This document shows, piece by piece, positions 32,698 through 40,566 of a stretch of 49,993 nt of DNA. A program made the translations under genes and the position numbers. The notes beneath the pieces were generated by a model. The model saw only the letters and a list, made by a program, of their open reading frames with translations. It was not told the origin of the DNA and made no database searches. Source of the DNA: Alistipes sp. ZOR0009 (GTDB lineage: Bacteria > Bacteroidota > Bacteroidia > Bacteroidales > ZOR0009); assembly GCF_000798815.1 (NCBI RefSeq), contig NZ_JTLD01000010.1, positions 1-49,993 on the forward strand. The letters are read 5' to 3'. How positions within the stretch are numbered: the stretch's first letter is position 1; each line of letters starts with the position of its first letter.

Positions 32698-33423
32698 CTA
32701 ATCGAACAGCTCGTGCACCACGGCTAGCGACTTTATTTCGATGGTGCCGCCAAAGTGGTGGGAGTAGAATTCGAGCATTTTACCAATAAACTCGCGCCGC
32801 TCGTCGCGGCTCATTTTTATACGGCTTAGCTCCAGGAGGCTCGAGTAGTAGAGCTGCTCGAAGCAGCGCGAAAGGTGGCGCTTCATGTAAAAGGGGTGCT
32901 TGGGCTCGATGGGGGTAAAATGGCCCGTCTTGAGATCGAAGAACGAGGGGGTTCCCTCCACCAAAAGCGTGGGCTGAAGCCCAAGGTACTTGGTTAGCTG
33001 CACCATGAGGTAGAGGTGAAAGTTGTACACCCCCTCCTCCATCACATCCAAGGCCAAGAAGGCCTGCTCGAGGTAGGCAAACAGCTCGCGGTTGGGATGC
33101 TCCTCGCGCAAAATTTTATACAGCAGCTCGCTAATAAAAAAGGCCAGCGAGCTTTTTATGGGGTTAAACGGGATGCTTTGGTAGGGGTAGGATAGCCGAA
33201 ACTCCTTCACCTTCTGGATTTCGGCCTTGTTGTTTTGGTAAACGTTCATGTCTAAAAGAAAGAGGGGCTGCAATATGGCCGACTTGCCCCTGCTCTTCTC
33301 CTTGCGCACCCCGTTTATGAGGTACGACTTTCGCCCAAACTCGTTGGTATAAATATGGCAGATGAGGCTAGTCTCCTTAAACGGAAAGGTATTTAGTATG
33401 ATGCCCTTGACTTTGTGCTCCAT
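32698..33423 (-). CDS. recO: DNA repair protein RecO
   Basis: This 241-residue protein has the N-terminal OB-fold of RecO (GIILNTFPFKETSLICHIYT, then GRKSYLINGVRKEKSRGKSA) and the C-terminal helical part with FFDLKTGHF and LEFYSHHFGG. RecO anneals single strands and helps RecR load RecA onto SSB-coated DNA in RecF-type repair. The zinc-binding Cys residues found in some RecO proteins are lacking here, as usual in many Bacteroidota. It starts 12 bp after the rdgB stop on the same strand, so the two form an operon. Confidence 0.9.
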   Translation of the reverse strand: MEHKVKGIILNTFPFKETSLICHIYTNEFGRKSYLINGVRKEKSRGKSAILQPLFLLDMNVYQNNKAEIQKVKEFRLSYPYQSIPFNPIKSSLAFFISELLYKILREEHPNRELFAYLEQAFLALDVMEEGVYNFHLYLMVQLTKYLGLQPTLLVEGTPSFFDLKTGHFTPIEPKHPFYMKRHLSRCFEQLYYSSLLELSRIKMSRDERREFIGKMLEFYSHHFGGTIEIKSLAVVHELFD

Positions 33424-33435
33424 CTGCCAGTTCGA

Positions 33436-34011
33436 TTAAAGGGTTGCTAGGAAATCTACCAGCTTGGCAACCGCGCGTCCTCGGTGGCTGATGGCGTTCT
33501 TGGCATCGAGCGGCATTTGGGCAAAACTCTCGGCAAAACCCTCGGGACGAAATATGGGGTCGTAGCCAAAACCTTTCTCCCCGTGGCGTTCGGTAAGGAT
33601 GTCTCCATCTACGCGACCCTCGAAAAGATACTCCTTGCCTTCGATGATAAGCGCAATAACGGTACGGAAGCAGGCCTTACGGTTAGCTGTAGCGCCCAGG
33701 TTGGCCAGCACCTTGTCGATATTATCCTCCGAATTTTTCTGCTCGCCAGCGTAACGCGCCGAGTAAACACCGGGCTCGTTGTTAAGCGCCGCAATCTCCA
33801 GCCCGGTATCGTCGGCAAAGCAGCTATGACCGTACTTTTCGTAGATATAGCGGGCCTTCTGCAGGGCGTTCCCCTCTAGGGTTGGATAGTCTTCGGGAAT
33901 CTCCTCGTTGATGTTAACCTGCGATAGCGTTAAGAGCTGAATGGCCTCGGGCAGCATCTTTTGAACTTCATCAACCTTATGCTGGTTGTTGGTGGCAAAA
34001 ACAAGCTTCAT
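33436..34011 (-). CDS. rdgB: XTP/dITP pyrophosphatase (RdgB/HAM1 family)
   Basis: Read from the ATG at 34011, this is a 191-residue protein. It has the opening MKLVFATNNQHKVDEV, the substrate- and metal-binding FADDTGLEIAALNNEPGVYS (near 67-86), the AACF-like block RKACFRTVIAL, GEKGFGYDPIFRPEG and the ending AISHRGRAV. It hydrolyses non-canonical purine nucleotides such as dITP and XTP to the monophosphate. This cleans the nucleotide pool and prevents DNA damage, which fits its pairing with recO. The frame is open to 34140, but the added 43 residues do not fit the family. Confidence 0.95.
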   Translation of the reverse strand: MKLVFATNNQHKVDEVQKMLPEAIQLLTLSQVNINEEIPEDYPTLEGNALQKARYIYEKYGHSCFADDTGLEIAALNNEPGVYSARYAGEQKNSEDNIDKVLANLGATANRKACFRTVIALIIEGKEYLFEGRVDGDILTERHGEKGFGYDPIFRPEGFAESFAQMPLDAKNAISHRGRAVAKLVDFLATL

Positions 34012-34336
34012 GGTAGTGGTATTTATACCGTAAAAGTAAAAATAAGAAGCCTTAATCCGCCCACCCATTATGGATATTTGACAAACGCCCTTGGCAGAGT
34101 TGCCAAGAATCATAACAAACACAAATAATATGTAAAGCAACAGCAGGCTACGCGTTAGCTATTCAGCGGCAAAACATTAAAGGCAAACAGGCCTAAAAAA
34201 GGCTCAAAGGTTGATGCAGCAGTCTTTTAGAGGGCTGCTGCCGCCAGCACATTTAAGCCACATTAAGCGTATTGCTTTACAATTTGGCCGATGATCAAAA
34301 CAATAGATCACATAAATTAAAAAACAAGTTATTTAT
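34012..34336. other. Divergent intergenic region
   Basis: Spacer between rdgB (minus) and the UspA-like gene (plus). It contains a GCAGCAG/CTGCTGC inverted repeat (34216-34241) with no T run, and further AT-rich sequence. No gene is seen. Confidence 0.5.
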
Positions 34337-34367
34337 TTGTGTTAATTTTCTTAATTAACTATATTAG
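34337..34367 (+). promoter_or_regulatory. Candidate promoter of UspA-like gene
   Basis: TTG (34337-34339) lies 20 bases from TATATTAG (34360-34367), one mismatch from TAnnTTTG. The start codon follows 30 bp later. Confidence 0.45.
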
Positions 34368-34397
34368 CCCCGGTTTGCAAGCATATATTTTAGATCT

Positions 34398-35225
34398 ATG
34401 AATAGTAATAATGGCTACATTCTTGTGCTTTGGGATCATTCGAACGAGGCGGTAACCTCCTTTCAGCATGCCCTCATGCTTGCTGAAAAGTCTAAGTTCG
34501 AAATTCTAATTGCAAGAATTCTAAAGAAAAGAAAGTTATTCGAATCACGAGAAACCTTCGAGAAGGAGGTGGTAGAGGAGCGTGAGTGTCTTAATAGGAA
34601 GGCCCTAGAGCTAGAGGCTAAGTTTGGCCTTTTGCCCAAAACGACCATTGCCTTGGGGAACTTCAAATCGGCAGTTAAAAAGCTTCTGGACGAGCATCAC
34701 TGCTCGCTAATCGTATGCCCCGAGCATATCAGCATCCACAAGGGGTTAAAGGTTAACATCCTAAACGAGTTTTCGAGCTACGGCGAAATTGACATTCCGA
34801 TTATCATAGCCAACAATGCGCCACGACAGGAGCACGAAACGCTGGAGGTTGTTGTGCCCATGGAGTACCACCCCGAATTCAAGGATACCATCGACTGGGT
34901 GATACTATTCTCGCGCAAATACCACTGCAACTTCGACTTTGTGAAACCCATACTAAGCGATGCGCAGCCCAAAAAGGAGCTTATCAACAACATCTACTTC
35001 ACCAAGCAGGTGCTAGACAATAACGACATCGTGTACGGAATAAAAACGGCCAGCAAGATGAAGAGCTTCATCGACGACATTTACGATTTTGCCAACAAGA
35101 TTGAGGCAAACTACATAATGTCCACCACGCTAAACTACCACGACTACCGCAAGAACCCGATGTTTGCAGAGATGCCGTTCATCTGCATCAACCCCCGTAA
35201 ACGTAAATACCGTAGTTTTAACTAA
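34398..35225 (+). CDS. Universal stress protein (UspA-like, two-domain)
   Basis: This 275-residue protein appears to be a tandem of two Usp-like alpha/beta domains. The first half (about 5-140) has the opening strand YILVLWDHSNEA, the helix FQHALMLAEKS, and LIVCPEHIS in place of the usual nucleotide-binding strand. The second half (about 150-270) has VVVPMEYHPEFKDTIDWVIL and a terminal PFICINPRKRKYRSF. The glycine-rich ATP-binding loop G-x2-G-x9-G-S/T is not visible, so it is likely a non-ATP-binding form. It is presumably cytoplasmic and linked to stress response, by family only. It stands alone and ends at a shared terminator. Confidence 0.8.
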   Translation: MNSNNGYILVLWDHSNEAVTSFQHALMLAEKSKFEILIARILKKRKLFESRETFEKEVVEERECLNRKALELEAKFGLLPKTTIALGNFKSAVKKLLDEHHCSLIVCPEHISIHKGLKVNILNEFSSYGEIDIPIIIANNAPRQEHETLEVVVPMEYHPEFKDTIDWVILFSRKYHCNFDFVKPILSDAQPKKELINNIYFTKQVLDNNDIVYGIKTASKMKSFIDDIYDFANKIEANYIMSTTLNYHDYRKNPMFAEMPFICINPRKRKYRSFN

Positions 35226-35230
35226 TAAAA

Positions 35231-35255
35231 AAGAGAGGCTTTCGCCTCTCTTCTG
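35231..35255. terminator. Bidirectional intrinsic terminator
   Basis: AAGAGAGGC pairs with GCCTCTCTT around a TTTC tetraloop, flanked by A and T runs. It lies between the convergent UspA-like gene and the S9 peptidase gene. Confidence 0.85.
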
Positions 35256-35257
35256 GT

Positions 35258-37852
35258 TTATAGGTTTTTCTTTGGATAGAGATCAAGCCACCAGCCATCT
35301 TCGCCCTTGAGGTACTTATCGAACCAAGCAAAAATGGTGTTATTCCAAGCAATGCGGGCCTTATACCCTGCAATGGTGTGATTTTCGCCCTCCACGGTCA
35401 CAAATTCGGCCGTTTTACCAAGTATCTTCATTGCGGTAAACATCTGTATGCTCTCGCCGATGGGCACGTTGGTATCCACCTGTCCATGTAGAAACAGAAT
35501 CGGCGTTTTAATCTTATCGGCGCTAAACAGCGGACTCTGCTTGATATACATCTCTGGATTATTCCAGGGATAGCTGTTGGCGCTAGCTCCCGCGCTGTAG
35601 GTATAGCCCCAGTAGCCTTCGCCCCAGTAGCTCGTAACATCGCTAATGCCGGCATGCGAAATGGCCGCAGCAAAGATATCCGTACGCGTTTGCAGGTACA
35701 TGGTCATAAATCCACCATACGAAGCCCCAATACAGCCAACTTTTGCGGCATCGACAAAAGAGTGCTCCTTAATAAACTTCTGCGTTCCCTCTATAATCTC
35801 GTCAGCAGTTTTCTTTCCCCATGCATTCACGTGGCGAGCAGAAAACTCCTGCCCATAGCCAATGGCACCGCTAGGCTGAAGCACGTACACCACATAGCCC
35901 ATTGCAGCATATAGGTGGAGCGGATAGCGACTTTCGAAAGTACGCTCCACTGGAGTTGTACCGCCATAGTAGTTAACGATAAGCGGATATTTCTTACTAG
36001 GATCGAAGTTAGGTGGTAAGTAGAAGCGGCCTTCAATAACGCTACCATCCTTTGCCTTAAAGTTCCAATCCTTCATCTCGCCCAAGCTTATTTGGGCCAT
36101 CTTACTTTCCGAAGGGTTAGCCAGCAGCAGGGTCTTGTTGGCGGCAAAATCGTAGGCATAAGCAGAAGCAGGTGCATTCGACTTTTGTCCGAAGTAAACC
36201 AAAGACGAGCCAACCTTAGGAAGATCAAAGCTAGTAACCACATCGCAGCTGGTTGGAATAAGCGTATACTTTTTCCCCTTCACAGAGTAAGCGTACAAAA
36301 GGTTTCGATCGCCTTCACTTACCATCATTACGATAGTCTGGCCATCGCCACTCCAAACTGCATTGTCTATCGAAGGATTAAAATCTTTAGAAATAGGTTC
36401 TACGGCACCACTTGCAACGTTGTACAAAAAGGCCTGATTATCGTAGCTGTTGGCAATAGGAGATTTCTTTAGATTCAGCCCCACCTTGCTGAAGGCTTCG
36501 GGCCCGCCTAATGCAAGAATTGTCTTACCGTCGGGCGATAGCGAAACGGCGCCTACAAATTTTTGGTTCTTCCAAATCGTATCGACCTTATAGGTATCGG
36601 CATCTATCCTGTAAAAGCTAGAAGTCGAAAAAGGACGCTCGGTATAAATCTCGGTTTGAACGCCAACAAAAATCGACTTCGAATCATTAGATATACCATT
36701 TAAGTAGGTAGACTTATTTCCGTATGTTATACGTGAGTTAACGCCAGTTGATATATCGTACTTATATAGGAAAGATCTACTTCTCCATCCAGGTTGTCTA
36801 TCTTCGGGAGAAACAATCTGCACCATAGGCCCCTTCTCCTCCACCTTCTCGTCATCCTCAACAGAATAAACAAAGTAGCTTTCGTTTGGAGCCCACTCAA
36901 TGCCACTCTTTGCGGGAGAATTTGAGCACAACACCTTTTGAACACCGCTCTCCAAGTCGAGAACTAGCAACGAATTATCGTTAGCCGTATCAACCCAAAA
37001 TAGACGGCTACCATTTGGCATCCAGCTCCCTTTAGCCGCATCGCTAGGCACCGTAACCTCACGGCCAGTAGCAACCTCATACATTTTTGAAGAGTAAGCA
37101 GCACGACCTGTAGATGGGTCGACCTTAGAGTAGGTGATTTTCACAAATTTACCAGAAGGGGAAATTGAAGTTCCTGCAACCTTAGTTCCCTCCAGCACAT
37201 CGTTAATGGTGAGGATTCGTTTACCACCAGCCAACTCAACGCCTGTTTTTGGCGCATCGAGCGTAACGGCTACATAAGCAGAATCGAGCCCACCTTTAGG
37301 GATCAAGTACTTTACCAATACCTGATGCTGCATACGGGTAAGCTTTAGCTGCGCAGTTGCCGACTTAGCCTCTGCAGCTTTACCCTCTTGGGTAGATTTA
37401 GTAGCTTGCTTAACTCCATCTACATAAACTTCAAGCCTTAAAGGAGAAGTTACCTTAACTGAACCTTTAACAAAAGAGGTTGCATCTAAAAAGAAAAGAG
37501 CATAGCCCAGCTGAGGTTGTTCTGGCTTTGAGGAAAGTTCTATTTTCCCATCCTTAACATCGGCAGCATTCCACTGAGAAGCGGCCTTACCATTAAAGGC
37601 AAATACCTTTCCATCTACAAGAGCGTAAGTATCCTTACCTAACCCTGCATCAAGCACTTTGCCAACATCAAATACATCGCCCTTTACATTAGCAACGTTT
37701 GCAAACGCAGGCATGTTTACCGTATATGGACCGGCTAAAAACAGCTTTTCCACAGGTTTTGGCTGAGCAACAACAGCAACACCTGCACCAACAAGCAAAA
37801 AGATCGACAATGCAATCCCATTTGCCCATTTTTGTTTTGTGTTTATTAACAT
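35258..37852 (-). CDS. Secreted S9-family prolyl oligopeptidase-like peptidase
   Basis: This 864-residue protein has a signal peptide (about 1-29, GIALSIFLLVGAGVAVVA), an N-terminal and middle beta-propeller region, and a C-terminal alpha/beta-hydrolase domain. The catalytic triad is visible: S711 in GASYGGFMTMYL, D793 in HGQVDTNVPIGES and H825 in EGENHTIAGYKARI. It also has NYYGGTTPVERTFESRYP before the nucleophile, an oxyanion-hole region. Periplasmic S9 peptidases of Bacteroidota degrade peptides, often of the DPP or oligopeptidase type, and exact specificity cannot be told. It is divergent from the sensor gene at 37918 with 65 bp between, so they may share a regulatory region. Confidence 0.93.
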   Translation of the reverse strand: MLINTKQKWANGIALSIFLLVGAGVAVVAQPKPVEKLFLAGPYTVNMPAFANVANVKGDVFDVGKVLDAGLGKDTYALVDGKVFAFNGKAASQWNAADVKDGKIELSSKPEQPQLGYALFFLDATSFVKGSVKVTSPLRLEVYVDGVKQATKSTQEGKAAEAKSATAQLKLTRMQHQVLVKYLIPKGGLDSAYVAVTLDAPKTGVELAGGKRILTINDVLEGTKVAGTSISPSGKFVKITYSKVDPSTGRAAYSSKMYEVATGREVTVPSDAAKGSWMPNGSRLFWVDTANDNSLLVLDLESGVQKVLCSNSPAKSGIEWAPNESYFVYSVEDDEKVEEKGPMVQIVSPEDRQPGWRSRSFLYKYDISTGVNSRITYGNKSTYLNGISNDSKSIFVGVQTEIYTERPFSTSSFYRIDADTYKVDTIWKNQKFVGAVSLSPDGKTILALGGPEAFSKVGLNLKKSPIANSYDNQAFLYNVASGAVEPISKDFNPSIDNAVWSGDGQTIVMMVSEGDRNLLYAYSVKGKKYTLIPTSCDVVTSFDLPKVGSSLVYFGQKSNAPASAYAYDFAANKTLLLANPSESKMAQISLGEMKDWNFKAKDGSVIEGRFYLPPNFDPSKKYPLIVNYYGGTTPVERTFESRYPLHLYAAMGYVVYVLQPSGAIGYGQEFSARHVNAWGKKTADEIIEGTQKFIKEHSFVDAAKVGCIGASYGGFMTMYLQTRTDIFAAAISHAGISDVTSYWGEGYWGYTYSAGASANSYPWNNPEMYIKQSPLFSADKIKTPILFLHGQVDTNVPIGESIQMFTAMKILGKTAEFVTVEGENHTIAGYKARIAWNNTIFAWFDKYLKGEDGWWLDLYPKKNL

Positions 37853-37917
37853 TATTAAGTCTTTTTATATTATATTTCGGTTCCTTTCAAACTAATACTA
37901 CCAAATTCTAAAAACTA

Positions 37918-40389
37918 ATGGCTAAAATTCGACACACCTTTCAAAAGCTGAGCCTAAAAGCAAAAATTAGATTCTACGTACTATCAATAACAGGACTAGT
38001 TTTGCTTGCAGTCTCCACCTACCTTGTTTTTTCGATCAATGAGATCTCGAAACGTTCGGCAATAGAACTCACCAACGAGATGGTACTAAACCACGCAAAA
38101 GACATAAATAAAAACATCAACAAAGACATTTCTTTTGCTTCATCAGTAGCATCTTCGGCCAAATTTTACTGCCATAACCTGAAAGCAGATAAAGATTCTT
38201 TGATGAGAATAATGCTAACAAGCCTACAACAAGACCATCCCAACTACAAAGCGGTTTGGCTAACACTCGAAGCCAGCGCTTTCGATCCTAAAAATAACCA
38301 AAACTTAGAAAGAAAGCTATTTTCGGCCGAGCAGATTAATGGGAAAATGGTTTACACGGTAGACTATAAGAAGATAGACGAAAATGAAACAGAAAACTTA
38401 TACAATCAGCTCCGCCAAAATCCGAAAATAACGATACTAGATCCGTATATCGACCAGAGTTCTACCGGAAACAACCAGCTTGTAACCAGCGTAATTGCCC
38501 CAATATTTATAAATGGACGTTTTGCAGGAATTGCAGGCGTGGACTTTAACCTTAACTCCTACACCGAGCTAACCAGCAACATCGGTATTTACAAAAACAG
38601 CAAAGCTTTTCTTGCTGCATCAAACGGATATATTCTATCGCACACCGACAACTCTTTAGTCGGCAAAAATTTCGAGCAAGTTGGAGAAGATCCCAAAAAA
38701 CAAGCAACCATACTCGACAAAATCACCAATGGGAAAAGCTACTCGAGCGACGAAGCAATAGACGGAAAAGCATACTACACCTACATCATCCCCATAACCA
38801 TAACAGAAGGGAGTAAAAGCTGGGCCTTCGGATTATCAATCCCCAAAAAGGAGATATACCAACAGGCAAATCGGGTTTCCATGGTGGCTGCACTCCTATG
38901 CCTAATTGGCTTAGTAGTGGTAATTATTTCGGTAAACATATTCTCGAATAGACTAACCATACCACTCATTAAATTAACAAATTCCATAAAAAGGTTAGCA
39001 AAGGGAGAAATATCCGAAACAACACGAATGAGCAACTTTAGCGAAGACGAAATTGGTGAGATGGCCAACTCGGTAAATAGCCTCATTGATGGCCTTAATA
39101 AAACATCAACCTTTGCTGAAGAAATTGGAGCTGGTAATCTATCATCGGAATTCGAACCGCTTAGCGATAAAGATCATCTAGGACTATCGTTAATAGAAAT
39201 GCGCCAAAACCTAGTTAAAAGTAAAGAGGAAGAGGTGAAGAGGAGAGGTGAAGAGGAGAAGCAAACATGGGCTACCCTTGGTGTTGCTCAATTCTCGGAG
39301 CTACTACGCGAAAACAACAACAGCATAAAAGAGCTCTCGTTTAGTATTATAAGCCAGCTGGTAAAATATCTAAACATTAACCAAGGAGGAATTTTCATTA
39401 TTAACGACAATGATGAAAATGATGTACATCTTGAGATGACAGCTTGTTTTGCTTACGACCGCAGGAAGTTACATCATACTATATTTGAAACAACAGAAGG
39501 ATTAGTTGGCCGATGTTTTTCGGAAAAAGAAACAGTTTATCTGCTAGAAATCCCTCAAGATTATATACACATCACCTCTGGACTAGGTGATAGCCGCCCA
39601 AGCTGCCTGGTGCTAGTGCCCCTAAAGCTGAACGAAACAGTAAGCGGAGTTATTGAGCTCGCAGCCCTAACCCCCATAGAAGAGTATAAGGTCCTTTTTG
39701 TAGAAAAAGTAGCAGAAAGCATCGCCTCCACAATATCCAACGTAAAAATAAACGTGCGAACCGCCGAGCTACTATCAAGAACCCAACAGCAGGCCGAAGA
39801 GATGGCTGCACAAGAGGAAGAGATGCGGCAAAATCTAGAGGAGTTAACATCCACCCAGGAAGAAATGGCACGAATTCAAAACGAACAAAGAATTATACAG
39901 GAGGAGCTATCAAAGGAGAAGTCGCTATTTGCCAACTTCTTGGCAGCAGTCCCAGACGCCATCTACTACAAAGACCTGCAAAGCAGATTCATTAAGGTTA
40001 GTAAGTCGCTAGTTGGCCTACACAAGGTTAGCAGCGAGCAAGACCTAATTGGTAAAACAGATTTTGACCTTTTCTCCGAAGAACATTCGATGCAAGCCTA
40101 TAAGGATGAGCAGGAGATTATAAAAACGGGCCTAGGATTTTCGAATATGGAGGAGAAAGAGGTAATGAGGGATGGTTCCATATCGTGGGTATCAACCAGT
40201 AAGATGCCTCTTAGAGATTTGGATGGAAACATCATAGGAACATTTGGAATAACTAGAAACATTACCAAGGTAAAAGCGCTAGAGGAAACGCTCGCCGCCG
40301 AAAAACAGCAGAACGAGGAGCATCTAAGAAAAATTGAGAAGCTAACCCAAGAGCTGGAAGCTGCCAAAGGCAGCCAAGTAAATCCTTAA
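37918..40389 (+). CDS. Membrane sensor Cache-HAMP-GAF-coil-PAS, no output domain
   Basis: This 823-residue protein has one helix at 19-41, a periplasmic double-Cache sensor (about 42-318, with FINGRFAGIAGVDFNLNSY and AASNGYILSHTDNSLVGKNF), a second helix at 321-344, and a HAMP linker (345-400). A GAF domain follows (about 455-610, with LVGRCFSEKETVYLLEIP), then a heptad coiled coil (about 620-668), a PAS domain (about 668-790) and a short helix. There is no histidine kinase, GGDEF, EAL, phosphatase or methyl-accepting signalling domain that I can see. It would need a partner protein to send its signal. A paralogue follows after 177 bp. Confidence 0.86.
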   Translation: MAKIRHTFQKLSLKAKIRFYVLSITGLVLLAVSTYLVFSINEISKRSAIELTNEMVLNHAKDINKNINKDISFASSVASSAKFYCHNLKADKDSLMRIMLTSLQQDHPNYKAVWLTLEASAFDPKNNQNLERKLFSAEQINGKMVYTVDYKKIDENETENLYNQLRQNPKITILDPYIDQSSTGNNQLVTSVIAPIFINGRFAGIAGVDFNLNSYTELTSNIGIYKNSKAFLAASNGYILSHTDNSLVGKNFEQVGEDPKKQATILDKITNGKSYSSDEAIDGKAYYTYIIPITITEGSKSWAFGLSIPKKEIYQQANRVSMVAALLCLIGLVVVIISVNIFSNRLTIPLIKLTNSIKRLAKGEISETTRMSNFSEDEIGEMANSVNSLIDGLNKTSTFAEEIGAGNLSSEFEPLSDKDHLGLSLIEMRQNLVKSKEEEVKRRGEEEKQTWATLGVAQFSELLRENNNSIKELSFSIISQLVKYLNINQGGIFIINDNDENDVHLEMTACFAYDRRKLHHTIFETTEGLVGRCFSEKETVYLLEIPQDYIHITSGLGDSRPSCLVLVPLKLNETVSGVIELAALTPIEEYKVLFVEKVAESIASTISNVKINVRTAELLSRTQQQAEEMAAQEEEMRQNLEELTSTQEEMARIQNEQRIIQEELSKEKSLFANFLAAVPDAIYYKDLQSRFIKVSKSLVGLHKVSSEQDLIGKTDFDLFSEEHSMQAYKDEQEIIKTGLGFSNMEEKEVMRDGSISWVSTSKMPLRDLDGNIIGTFGITRNITKVKALEETLAAEKQQNEEHLRKIEKLTQELEAAKGSQVNP

Positions 40390-40424
40390 CAACCGTAAAA
40401 TAGTCCTATAACACACGATCCCTG

Positions 40425-40455
40425 AAAGTTGCACCTAATTAGATGCAACTTTTTG
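40425..40455 (+). terminator. Intrinsic terminator after first sensor
   Basis: AAAGTTGCA pairs with TGCAACTTT around a loop that holds the CTAATTAG palindrome. A T run follows. So the two sensors are probably transcribed separately. Confidence 0.75.
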
Positions 40456-40529
40456 CGTCTTCATTTACACGCAATGTTAAGTTTGATCCTTATTATTTTA
40501 TAAACGTTAATAGGAACCTCTTTTTTTTA

Positions 40530-40537
40530 TAAGTTTG
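40530..40537 (+). promoter_or_regulatory. Candidate -7 promoter element of second sensor
   Basis: TAAGTTTG matches TAnnTTTG exactly. It lies 30 bp upstream of the ATG at 40567. No convincing TTG is seen at -33. Confidence 0.45.
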
Positions 40538-40566
40538 CTGCAACGTGATAACATAATGTTTATAGT